Assembly (NCBI RefSeq): GCF_040702995.1
Contig: NZ_CP159992.1
Coordinates: forward strand, 4,551,501 to 4,615,500
Length of the DNA: 64,000 nt
Source of the DNA: Paenibacillus sp. AN1007
GTDB lineage: Bacteria > Bacillota > Bacilli > Paenibacillales > Paenibacillaceae
Direction of reading: 5' to 3'
Shown: positions 1 to 6,499 of the stretch, one piece after another
Layout of the letters: every line of letters begins with the position of its first letter
How positions within the stretch are numbered: position 1 is the stretch's first letter
Position numbers and translations under genes: made by a program
Notes under the pieces: generated by a model
What the model saw: the letters and a program-made list of their open reading frames with translations, nothing else
Database searches by the model: none
What the model was told of the DNA's origin: nothing

Positions 1-362
1 AGAAAATCCGCCAGATCCGCCGGCGTCTTCACGACATGGGAGAACACTTTCCCGAACTGCTTCGGGTCCAATCCGGACAATACAGCCAGCCCGTACAGAG
101 GCTGCAGACGCATGAACCCTTCATTCCGGGCATACACCAAGGCTCGCGACATGAAGCCCGTATCCAGTTCAGCCATCTCCTGATGGCTGTATGCTGCTTC
201 CTGCATCAGCTGATGTTCATCTGCATAGAACGTATTATTCATTGTGTTTGTCATCAGCATCTGAATATACTGTTCCTCCACCAGCCGCTCATATGCTGTA
301 TATTCATCATGATGATGCAGCACGGATCGAGGTGCATTAAATAATGATTTGGCTCTGCTCAT
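1..362 (-). CDS. Ro60/Rsr-like TROVE-domain RNA-binding protein (5' part, runs off left edge)
   Basis: Only the first 120 or so codons are in the window. Translation starts at the ATG at 362 behind a near-perfect AGGAGGTGAT. The N-terminus MSRAKSFNAP is followed by FYADEHQLMQEAAY and ALVYARNEGFMRLQPLYG. These segments resemble the start of the HEAT-repeat ring of bacterial TROVE (Ro60) proteins, including the conserved YARNEG..R..P run. Proteins of this family bind misfolded RNAs through the ring cavity and Y RNAs on the outer surface, and in bacteria they work with exoribonucleases or in rRNA maturation. The assignment is supported by a Y-RNA-like gene directly upstream on the same strand (482-600). 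The C-terminal vWA-like half lies outside the window, so intactness cannot be judged. Confidence 0.8.
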   Translation of the reverse strand, partial: MSRAKSLFNAPRSVLHHHDEYTAYERLVEEQYIQMLMTNTMNNTFYADEHQLMQEAAYSHQEMAELDTGFMSRALVYARNEGFMRLQPLYGLAVLSGLDPKQFGKVFSHVVKTPADLADF

Positions 363-481
363 TACACATCACCTCCTGAATGCAGAACGAAATATGATCT
401 TAACTAAATCTGTCGATAACAGCTCTATAGTTTCTCGCGTTATAAATTATTCGTTTTTGCTTTTATGAAATACTTCCGAGG

Positions 482-600
482 AAAAAGGGGGAAGGTTATA
501 CCTGCTCTACCGCTGAGCTACACCGCCACGAACGGCGGCGATTGGATTCGAACCAACGACCCGGTCGATTAACAGTCGAAGTAACCCTCCCAGGCGCCTC
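482..600 (-). ncRNA. Y-RNA-like (YrlA-type) RNA with a circularly permuted tRNA-Asn-like core
   Basis: Read on the minus strand, the elements come in this order. A 5' strand GGGAGGGTTA (591-582) opens a closing helix. An anticodon-like arm follows, with loop CTGTTAA (GTT) on a 4-bp TCGA stem (579-565). Next is a T-arm TTGGTTCGAATCCAA (556-542), then a 7-bp acceptor-like helix CGCCGCC/GGCGGTG (540-521) capped by a UUCG-type loop. A D-arm GCTCAGCGGTAGAGC (518-504) follows, and the 3' strand TAACCTTCCC (498-489) pairs back to the start, ending in a T run (486-482). The acceptor ends are thus joined and the new termini lie between the D-arm and the anticodon arm. Bacterial YrlA RNAs are known to carry tRNA-mimic modules of this kind, and the adjacent Ro gene fits. 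The 5' end is uncertain: an extra hairpin (CTCGG/CCGAG, 598-619) may belong to the RNA, extending it to about 636. Confidence 0.75.
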
Positions 601-791
601 GGAATTCAGATCCGCCGAGCTTCTTCACTGCCCCGCTTCACACCCTAATTATGCTTGACACCTGGTTACACGAACATGGTGAAAGTATGACGACTTTGGG
701 CTTCTTCGAGCGATTAGAGCAACTTTGCGATGAAAGCAGGCGTTTATGTTGTTACAATGAAAGAAACACAGTCCTATCGGGAGTGAGACAC

Positions 792-2147
792 ATGGCTAAA
801 GAAAGCTTCGACAAAGAGATTCAGTTCCTGCGGATGCTGTCTCTGACCAGCGGTGCATATAACCGTCAGCAGTACGCCAAACGACTGGGCATCTCTGTAC
901 ATACCTTTGATAAAACACAGCGCAAGCTGCGAGACATTCGCCAAAGCCTGACAGACCCGCACACCGACAGTGAGGGCGGATCGGAGATAACGGACCTTGT
1001 CCGATTTCAATACGGCGAGTCTGCCGAGCCGCTGCTGCTCTTCCTTTTTCGCGCCAAATCCATGAAAGAAACCGAAGTGGAGCGCCTGTCTGTTATTATA
1101 CGTACACTTCAGGATGCTGCCTTGACCGCAATGGAACTGCTTGATGCATGCTGCGCGGACCTGCCGGAGGAACTGGCTCTGCCGGATGAGAAAACGATCC
1201 GCTCGGATCTAAAGTATCTGGAGGAAGTGGGCGCCATTCGCAGAGAACCTGGCGGCCGTCCCTATCGATATGCGCTGCAGCAGGATGTGCTGACCAAGCT
1301 GACGCCGGAGGAGCAGCTGGAACTGTACGACTTCGTGGACATTATGGCGAATACGCAGGTTCCATCGGTGCAGGGATATTTATTACGGGATAGTCTGAAA
1401 AAAGTAATTAAGGCAAATTATCAGCAGGAAGAAGCAACAGAGCCATATATTTATAAGTACCATTATTATTCACGTATTCTGGACGAAGCACATCTGTATA
1501 CCATACTCGGTGCAATCCGCCAGCGCAGACGTGTGCAGTTTAAGTATTTTTCACCAAAGAAACCGTCCAGCTACAGCTCGCAAAATACCAATCCGAAGTT
1601 CGAACGCGAGGCTGGTGGGAGCTCTAACCGGATCATTCCGATTGAGGTGGTTTATGATCATCAGTACGGCCGCTGGTATGTGATCGGGTATCAGAGCCGG
1701 CGAAGATTCGTAAAGTTTCGTATGGAGGGCATCACCCAGCTCGAGGAGCTTCACTCTATCGAAGAAGAGCATATGCAGCAGTTGAAACAAGAATGGGCGG
1801 AGATCAGCCGGTTCAGCTGGCTTGTCGATACGGGGCGTACGGTGACGGTGCAGGCGCGCTTTTTCCATCCGACAGATGGTCAGCGCAACTTTATTCTGGA
1901 TCGCGTGAAGCTGCAGGGACAGTGGGGAACGATTACCCCGGAGACGGATCAGACCTTTCTGTATGAAATTCAGGTCAACGGCACCACCGAAATTAAGCCC
2001 TGGCTGCGCAGTTTTGGCTCCAGCTGCGAGATTCTGGCTCCTCCTAAGCTGCGCCAGGAGATGATTGAGGAATGGAAGGAGATTGCGGCGTATTATGAAC
2101 CTGTTCGAGAAAATGTTCAACTACCAGATCATGACGAGGCTGAATGA
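792..2147 (+). CDS. WYL-domain transcriptional regulator, first of an overlapping pair
   Basis: The product has 451 residues. The reading frame stays open upstream to 651, but ATG 792 has the ribosome-binding site (GGGAGTGAG) and starts MAKESFDKEIQFLRML. The N-terminal ~60 residues look like a helix-turn-helix (AKRLGISVHTFDKTQRKLRDI), and a second winged-helix-like segment lies near residues 130-175. The region around residues 260-340 holds a WYL-type fold with YGRWYVIGY and RFVKFRMEGI. WYL proteins are usually ligand- or nucleic-acid-responsive regulators. The gene is divergent from the Ro/Y-RNA genes and overlaps the next WYL gene by 53 bp, which suggests translational coupling. A possible extended -10 (TGTTACAAT) lies at about 750-758. 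Target and ligand are unknown; control of the neighbouring Ro locus is inference. Confidence 0.75.
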   Translation: MAKESFDKEIQFLRMLSLTSGAYNRQQYAKRLGISVHTFDKTQRKLRDIRQSLTDPHTDSEGGSEITDLVRFQYGESAEPLLLFLFRAKSMKETEVERLSVIIRTLQDAALTAMELLDACCADLPEELALPDEKTIRSDLKYLEEVGAIRREPGGRPYRYALQQDVLTKLTPEEQLELYDFVDIMANTQVPSVQGYLLRDSLKKVIKANYQQEEATEPYIYKYHYYSRILDEAHLYTILGAIRQRRRVQFKYFSPKKPSSYSSQNTNPKFEREAGGSSNRIIPIEVVYDHQYGRWYVIGYQSRRRFVKFRMEGITQLEELHSIEEEHMQQLKQEWAEISRFSWLVDTGRTVTVQARFFHPTDGQRNFILDRVKLQGQWGTITPETDQTFLYEIQVNGTTEIKPWLRSFGSSCEILAPPKLRQEMIEEWKEIAAYYEPVRENVQLPDHDEAE

Positions 2148-2937
2148 GACGGGATTATTCACCTGGACTTCACAAGAAAGAGCCTGGCTGCGCATGATGA
2201 TGAAACATCCCGCGGCACAAGAGGCACTGAGTCCAGCAGTTCTGGCCAAACTGAACAGCATGCTGGAGGGCGAACAGCACTTGAATCTGCAGGACTACCT
2301 GACCGAAAAAGCCAAGAGCGAAGAAAACAGCGTCTCCCATCCGCTGCTGAGACCGTTACGGCAGATGATACTCAACGGCCAGGGGTTTCAGATGACAGGA
2401 CGTATTCGCAGCGGACGCATAGGTCAGGAGCAGTTCGGATTTCCGTATAAGCTCGAATATTCGATGGTTAAAAAGGAATGGTATGTGCTCTGGTATGCGC
2501 CTCATTTTGCGAGGTTAATGTCCACCAAGCTGCACAGCATCACCAGGCTGGAGCCTCGGCCTATCCAACCGGAGGCCGCAGCTCGATACAAAGCGAGCAT
2601 AGCCCTGATCACCGAGAAACGCAAAACGACGATTACCATCGAGGTGCTTCCGGAGTTCAATGCGGAATTATCCCGTATTCTGTATGCTTTCTCGTGCTTT
2701 GAGAGACAAGTCGAGTACAACGAAACAGATCACTTGTACCGGATTCTGCTAACGGTTCCTCGAAACGAGATCGATTACGTTCTGTCCAAAATGCGTTTTC
2801 TTGGCAAGCGCGTCCGAATCAGCAACCACATCGCCCTGCAGGAACGTATGTCCGAAACGGCTGCCAAAGTACTGGCACGTTACGCGCAGTCCGAGTCTGG
2901 GCAGATGGATCAAGGAACGGCTTCACAGGGCGATTAG
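2095..2937 (+). CDS. WYL-domain protein, second of an overlapping pair
   Basis: The product has about 280 residues. The chosen start, ATG 2095 (MNLFEKMFNYQIMTRLNETG), lies inside the 3' end of the previous gene in another frame and has AAGGAG 12 bases upstream. The middle of the protein (residues ~95-165) is WYL-like: QFGFPYKLEYSMVKKEWYVLWY followed by a short basic segment and LHSITRLE. No DNA-binding helix-turn-helix is obvious at the N-terminus, so it may act as partner to the first WYL protein, as tandem WYL regulators such as PafB/PafC do; that comparison is inference. The operon ends at the hairpin at 3015-3071. An earlier in-frame ATG at 2065 would lengthen the overlap. Confidence 0.65.
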   Translation: MNLFEKMFNYQIMTRLNETGLFTWTSQERAWLRMMMKHPAAQEALSPAVLAKLNSMLEGEQHLNLQDYLTEKAKSEENSVSHPLLRPLRQMILNGQGFQMTGRIRSGRIGQEQFGFPYKLEYSMVKKEWYVLWYAPHFARLMSTKLHSITRLEPRPIQPEAAARYKASIALITEKRKTTITIEVLPEFNAELSRILYAFSCFERQVEYNETDHLYRILLTVPRNEIDYVLSKMRFLGKRVRISNHIALQERMSETAAKVLARYAQSESGQMDQGTASQGD

Positions 2938-3014
2938 CATAGATAATCCGCTGCCTACTGCTGGCTTAACAACAAGGAAGCCTGATCTGATGTGCTGAAC
3001 ATTACAAGCCAAAC

Positions 3015-3071
3015 AGACGGAATGCTGCCGGGGATTTATGAAGAGCTGCTGCTGTTCGCTGCATTCCGTCT
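3015..3071 (+). terminator. Rho-independent terminator of the WYL operon
   Basis: AGACGGAATGC (3015-3025) pairs perfectly with GCATTCCGTCT (3061-3071), followed by TTTTATTAA. The 3' arm lies within the last codons of the convergent LURP-one-like gene, so the two genes share this sequence. Confidence 0.75.
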
Positions 3072-3536
3072 TTTATTAATGGCATGCACTCCCATGACCA
3101 CAGCAACCAATTCATAAGTGTCCAGGTATTCAGATTGGTTATCCAGCACAAATGCTCCGGAACTAAACCAGCCGCTTGTTCGGCGGAAGCTTGCTGCCAT
3201 ACGTCCGGCTCCGTCGGTCACATCATATTCCTGGGAAAATGCCGGAGCAAACACTTCATAGATGCCGCGCGAGCCCGCATCGTATTCATACTTTTTGCTG
3301 AAAAAACTGAATCTTGCTCGCAGCAGTCCCAGATGTGTACCGTCGGCTGCCGTCACGTCCCAGCGATTCGTTAACATGCGGAATTTACCGCTGCAGACCA
3401 GCCCCGTTTCATCCGACACATCGAGTGATGATCCAAATACACTTTTCAAATCCAGGTGTCCTGCCCGCTCCTGATCGGCATTCAAAATTTCGGTATATCC
3501 GGCATTGAAAAAATTATCTCTGAAGTATAACTGCAT
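3036..3536 (-). CDS. LURP-one-related / tubby C-terminal-like protein
   Basis: The product has 166 residues starting MQLYFRDNFFNAGYTEI at 3536 behind AGGAAGGAG. The sequence is a run of beta-strand-like segments (ILNADQERAGHLDLKS, DVTAADGTHLGLLRARFSFF, YDVTDGAGRMAASFRR) typical of the LOR fold of the YxjI family, which is structurally related to phospholipid scramblases and tubby. The final residues are a short Ser-rich tail (AANSSSSS) encoded in the loop and 3' arm of the convergent terminator, which may therefore be a recent extension. No signal peptide or membrane helix is seen, so a cytosolic location is likely. The molecular role of bacterial members is not established. Confidence 0.7.
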   Translation of the reverse strand: MQLYFRDNFFNAGYTEILNADQERAGHLDLKSVFGSSLDVSDETGLVCSGKFRMLTNRWDVTAADGTHLGLLRARFSFFSKKYEYDAGSRGIYEVFAPAFSQEYDVTDGAGRMAASFRRTSGWFSSGAFVLDNQSEYLDTYELVAVVMGVHAINKRRNAANSSSSS

Positions 3537-3685
3537 ATCTCTATCTCCTTCCTGTTTTTGCCCTGTCTAATGATGCTCATCATGTTAATCCATCTTTTAT
3601 TACTCTATTCGCAGTCATTATACATAAATTTACGTATTCAATCTGGAATAGGGTGCATATATCCTATCATTTCTTCCAAAAAGAA

Positions 3686-3708
3686 AAACGAGCAGCTTCG
3701 CCGCCCGT
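3686..3708 (-). terminator. Terminator of the first GntR-ABC operon
   Basis: On the minus strand AACGGGCGGC and GCTGCTCGTT form a 10-bp stem (two G-U pairs) around a GAA loop, followed by TTTTTCTTTTT. It lies 35 bp after the permease stop. Confidence 0.8.
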
Positions 3709-3743
3709 TATACCCGTCCTGTATTCTTTTGCTGACGCAGGGG

Positions 3744-4484
3744 TCAGACTTCTACTTTTTTATTGTTCATGTAAATGATGGCCCACACTAGAATTGCAGC
3801 AAGCGCCATTTCAAACAGTGTAGTTCCCCACCGACCATCGGCCCATATGACACCGTTGGCTGAAAATGAGATGCCCGTGCTTTCTTCGGTGAACTGGAAC
3901 AGATCGTTGGGACTGAACTTCCCTTCAAAAACAACATTCTCCAGCCAACTAAGCAGGTTGATTAAGATCAAGAACGTGACGATCCCGATCCATGGGCCTG
4001 TTTTCCAGCGAAAAGTGCCTGCGACGCTAATGGAGAAAAAGACAATGATCGTCATAAATAAAACAATCCAGCCTGTAAATAACAATGTACTCATGACTTC
4101 AGCAATATTTATATTCGGTACATCAAAAAACGCTAACAAACTCAGCTCCAGTTTCATTGTGACATACAGGCAGACGTGGACAAAACCAAGCAGCAGCAGG
4201 CCTAGTCCGCAAAGCGCACCAAAAATGATAGGCGACATGACATGAGACAGCCCCGTTACCGGGATAAGACGTCGATTGTAGGAGCGAATGTTTGCCGTAT
4301 AGGTTTTAATCATTTTCACAAAAATCGCCACACCTGCTCCCACATATGCCATGATACCAAGCACATTTCCAGTGACGCCAGATACAAATATGGTCAGCGC
4401 CAGCTGAACGATAATCAGGAGCACGACTCCTGCCAGCAGGGTGTTCCAGTTTCTTCTAAAGTCATACTTCAACAATGTCATCAT
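3744..4484 (-). CDS. ABC-2-type transporter permease
   Basis: The product has 246 residues starting MMTLLKYDFRRNWNTLLAG at 4484. About six hydrophobic segments can be seen, at residues ~15-35, 40-58, 85-110, 125-155, 165-185 and 220-240. There is no signal peptide or extracytoplasmic domain. Its start overlaps the stop of the upstream ATPase gene by 4 bp (ATGA), so the two are probably translated together. With the GntR regulator they form a YtrA-type operon. Such systems in Firmicutes often respond to cell-envelope stress or antimicrobial peptides, but nothing here identifies the substrate. Confidence 0.8.
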   Translation of the reverse strand: MMTLLKYDFRRNWNTLLAGVVLLIIVQLALTIFVSGVTGNVLGIMAYVGAGVAIFVKMIKTYTANIRSYNRRLIPVTGLSHVMSPIIFGALCGLGLLLLGFVHVCLYVTMKLELSLLAFFDVPNINIAEVMSTLLFTGWIVLFMTIIVFFSISVAGTFRWKTGPWIGIVTFLILINLLSWLENVVFEGKFSPNDLFQFTEESTGISFSANGVIWADGRWGTTLFEMALAAILVWAIIYMNNKKVEV

Positions 4485-5179
4485 TCTGCATAGACCTCCT
4501 TGAACATCTCATCTACACTTTTTCCATGTTTCAGCCTTATTGTCTCGACTTCCTCATGCATCACCAATTTGCCTTCCCGAATAAAAATCACTTCATCAAA
4601 AATGCGTTCAATGTCATTCACCAGATGTGTGGAAATGATCAGGCTGCTGTCCTCATCGTAAAACTTAACAATGGCATCCAGAATCTTGCCCCGGGCTACC
4701 GGGTCGACTCCGCCAATGGGTTCATCCAGCAAATACAATCGCGCCTTGCGAGACAATGCCAGTGTTAGCTGCAGTCGCTCATTCATGCCTTTGGACAGGT
4801 GACTAACACGATCATCCTCTGCGAGACTCATGAACTCCAGCATCTCCCGTGCTTTTGCCTCATCAAAATCTGCAAAAAAATCACGGTAGTACGCAATCGC
4901 ATCCCTTACCTTCATCCATTTCTCGGTTAATGGACGATCCGGCATGAATGAAACGAGCGATTTCGTCTCCAGACCGATCGGTTGGCCCGTGACCTCAATA
5001 CTTCCACTTGCAGGATGAAGCAAACCTGCAACAAGTTTCATCAATGTGCTTTTTCCGCTGCCGTTGCTGCCGAGCAGTCCTACGATTCGTCCAGGAGCGA
5101 TATGGAGTGAGACATTATTTAATGCCTGCTTCCTGCCGTATACTTTGTTGACCTGCTTAAGTTCAAGTATGTTACTCAT
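4481..5179 (-). CDS. ABC transporter ATP-binding protein
   Basis: The product has 232 residues. A Walker A (GLLGSNGSGKST) lies near residue 35, an LSKGMNERLQL signature near 128, a Walker B (LYLLDEPIGGVD) near 150, and the switch histidine in ISTHLV near 183. The signature reads LSKGM instead of LSGGQ, common in ABC-2 exporter ATPases. The gene starts at ATG 5179, overlapping the GntR gene by 8 bp, and runs into the permease with a 4-bp overlap. It powers the membrane partner encoded at 3744-4484; the substrate is unknown. Confidence 0.9.
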   Translation of the reverse strand: MSNILELKQVNKVYGRKQALNNVSLHIAPGRIVGLLGSNGSGKSTLMKLVAGLLHPASGSIEVTGQPIGLETKSLVSFMPDRPLTEKWMKVRDAIAYYRDFFADFDEAKAREMLEFMSLAEDDRVSHLSKGMNERLQLTLALSRKARLYLLDEPIGGVDPVARGKILDAIVKFYDEDSSLIISTHLVNDIERIFDEVIFIREGKLVMHEEVETIRLKHGKSVDEMFKEVYAE

Positions 5180-5567
5180 GTGTCTGTTCCCCTTTCTTCT
5201 GACTACCTTCTGCCAAAGCGTCCGTCACAATGGACACAATATCCTGCTCTTCAATTCCGAGTTCCTGCATTCCGGTGAGAAAGCGATCCAGCAGTTCACC
5301 GGCCATTTCCTTTTTGATCAGCATGATCTTCCTCTCCTCACTTGTTACATATCTGCCCAACCCCCGCTTTGTTTCAACCACTTCTTCCCGCTCAAGTTCC
5401 TGAAATGTACGCTGTACTGTATTCGGATTAATCTGCAGTTCGGCAGCCAGTTCACGAACCGAAGGAATTTTATCCCCTGCCTGGAGGGTTCCGGTTACAA
5501 TCTGCCGTTTGATGTGCTGCATAATCTGCAGATAAATTGGCAGATTGTTGTCAAAATCTATAGGCAC
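5172..5567 (-). CDS. GntR-family (YtrA subfamily) transcriptional regulator
   Basis: The product has 131 residues with a GTG start at 5567 and AAAGGAG 10 bases upstream. The N-terminal winged helix-turn-helix is clear: PIYLQIMQHIKRQIVTGTL, then KIPSVRELAAELQINPNT and VQRTFQELEREEVV. The C-terminal tail of about 50 residues is a short helical dimerisation region, the size that defines the YtrA subfamily. Members repress their own ABC operon. The promoter at 5606-5634 contains dyad-like sequence that could be its operator. Confidence 0.88.
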   Translation of the reverse strand: MPIDFDNNLPIYLQIMQHIKRQIVTGTLQAGDKIPSVRELAAELQINPNTVQRTFQELEREEVVETKRGLGRYVTSEERKIMLIKKEMAGELLDRFLTGMQELGIEEQDIVSIVTDALAEGSQKKGEQTHE

Positions 5568-5605
5568 AATATTTTCGCTCCTTTCCGTGTCACTGTATTA
5601 GTTAC

Positions 5606-5634
5606 ATAGTACACTAGTGATATAGTGTTGTAAA
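5606..5634 (-). promoter_or_regulatory. Promoter and likely operator of the first GntR-ABC operon
   Basis: On the minus strand TTTACA (5634-5629) is separated by exactly 17 bp from TACTAT (5611-5606). The spacer carries the symmetric CACTAGTG with flanking AGTGTACTA-like sequence, a plausible GntR binding site. Confidence 0.6.
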
Positions 5635-5658
5635 GCCTATTTTTTTCATTACAAAAAA

Positions 5659-5679
5659 AGCAGATCGCTAAGACCTGCT
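5659..5679 (-). terminator. Terminator downstream of the PH-like membrane protein gene
   Basis: On the minus strand AGCAGGTC and GATCTGCT form an 8-bp stem (one G-U pair) around TTAGC, followed by seven Ts. Confidence 0.75.
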
Positions 5680-5743
5680 CCTCTAGTCGTTATATACGAT
5701 TCAAAAAAAGACTGCTTCAAGCCGATAAAACAGCTCTAGGCAG

Positions 5744-6307
5744 TCAGTATTCATTCGTGCTTTTCAAGTCATATGCCCTGTTATCCTTCACATGCTGCCA
5801 ATGCTCCAACATTCTAAGGTACAGCTGATCCAGCGGCAGGGAAATGCTATTTTGAGCAATGCTGACCGTCGCATCAACCATATTGCTGTTCGCCATCATG
5901 AGCTTGCGTTTCATCCCGTTATGACGCTCCAGAAATGCCTTCTCGTCCTGAAGTTTAACACCGATCATCTGCTGTCCCATCAGCTCATACATAAAAATAT
6001 GTTCAACATCCTCCCATGCCACTTTTCCGCCTGCAGTATAAGAGGAAGAATCAATAAATCCGTGCTCATTCATGACAAAAGAAGGCTCTTTCCTAATCAT
6101 CTGTACCAAACTATAAACGAAACATATTCCAAAAAAGAGGACCGATAACAGGCCGATCACACTTGATATGATGGAAGCCCCTGCTTCTGATGAACGGTCA
6201 AACATCAGGAAGAACCCAGCACTCACAAAAAGCGCCGACCCTGCTGTAAGCCAAGCCATTCTTCTCCTGCTCGGATATTCCACGTGCTGCCCATAAGATG
6301 TGTTCAA
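5744..6307 (-). CDS. Small membrane protein with two N-terminal helices and a PH-like C-terminal part
   Basis: The product has 187 residues. The frame is open upstream, but TTG 6307 lies 9 bases after AAGGAGG and gives MNTSYGQHVEYPSRRRM, so it is the likely start. Two membrane segments follow at residues ~18-36 and 45-70. The soluble remainder contains FVMNEHGFIDSSSY, VAWEDVEHIFMYE, IGVKLQDEKAFLERH and ISLPLDQLYLRMLEHW. This pattern matches STM3941-type (PH-like) proteins of unknown function. The gene is divergent from the S9 peptidase gene and ends before its own terminator. Confidence 0.6.
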   Translation of the reverse strand: MNTSYGQHVEYPSRRRMAWLTAGSALFVSAGFFLMFDRSSEAGASIISSVIGLLSVLFFGICFVYSLVQMIRKEPSFVMNEHGFIDSSSYTAGGKVAWEDVEHIFMYELMGQQMIGVKLQDEKAFLERHNGMKRKLMMANSNMVDATVSIAQNSISLPLDQLYLRMLEHWQHVKDNRAYDLKSTNEY

Positions 6308-6417
6308 GCGTAACTTCCTCCTTCTTGCCGCTATGTAGTGCACAGTTCAAAACAGGAACTGCATTGTACATTAAACCATTTCGAGCTGATCTTAAACATA
6401 CTTCATTCAGTAAGTTA

Positions 6418-6446
6418 TTGTCCCCTGCCTGTCTTTCCGTTAATAT
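6418..6446 (+). promoter_or_regulatory. Sigma-A-type promoter for the S9 peptidase gene
   Basis: TTGTCC (6418-6423) and TAATAT (6441-6446) are separated by 17 bp; the gene starts 54 bp after the -10. Confidence 0.5.
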
Positions 6447-6499
6447 AAATGGAAAGCTTAGGAAATTATCCAATCTGAATGATAACGGGAGGGCACATG

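Noticed and set aside
484..600. A normal tRNA gene
   Set aside because: The arms are in permuted order, the acceptor helix is closed by a loop and there is no 3' CCA end, so it is a tRNA mimic.
651..791. N-terminal extension of the first WYL protein
   Set aside because: No ribosome-binding site at 651 and the sequence overlaps the Y-RNA promoter region; ATG 792 has a good site.
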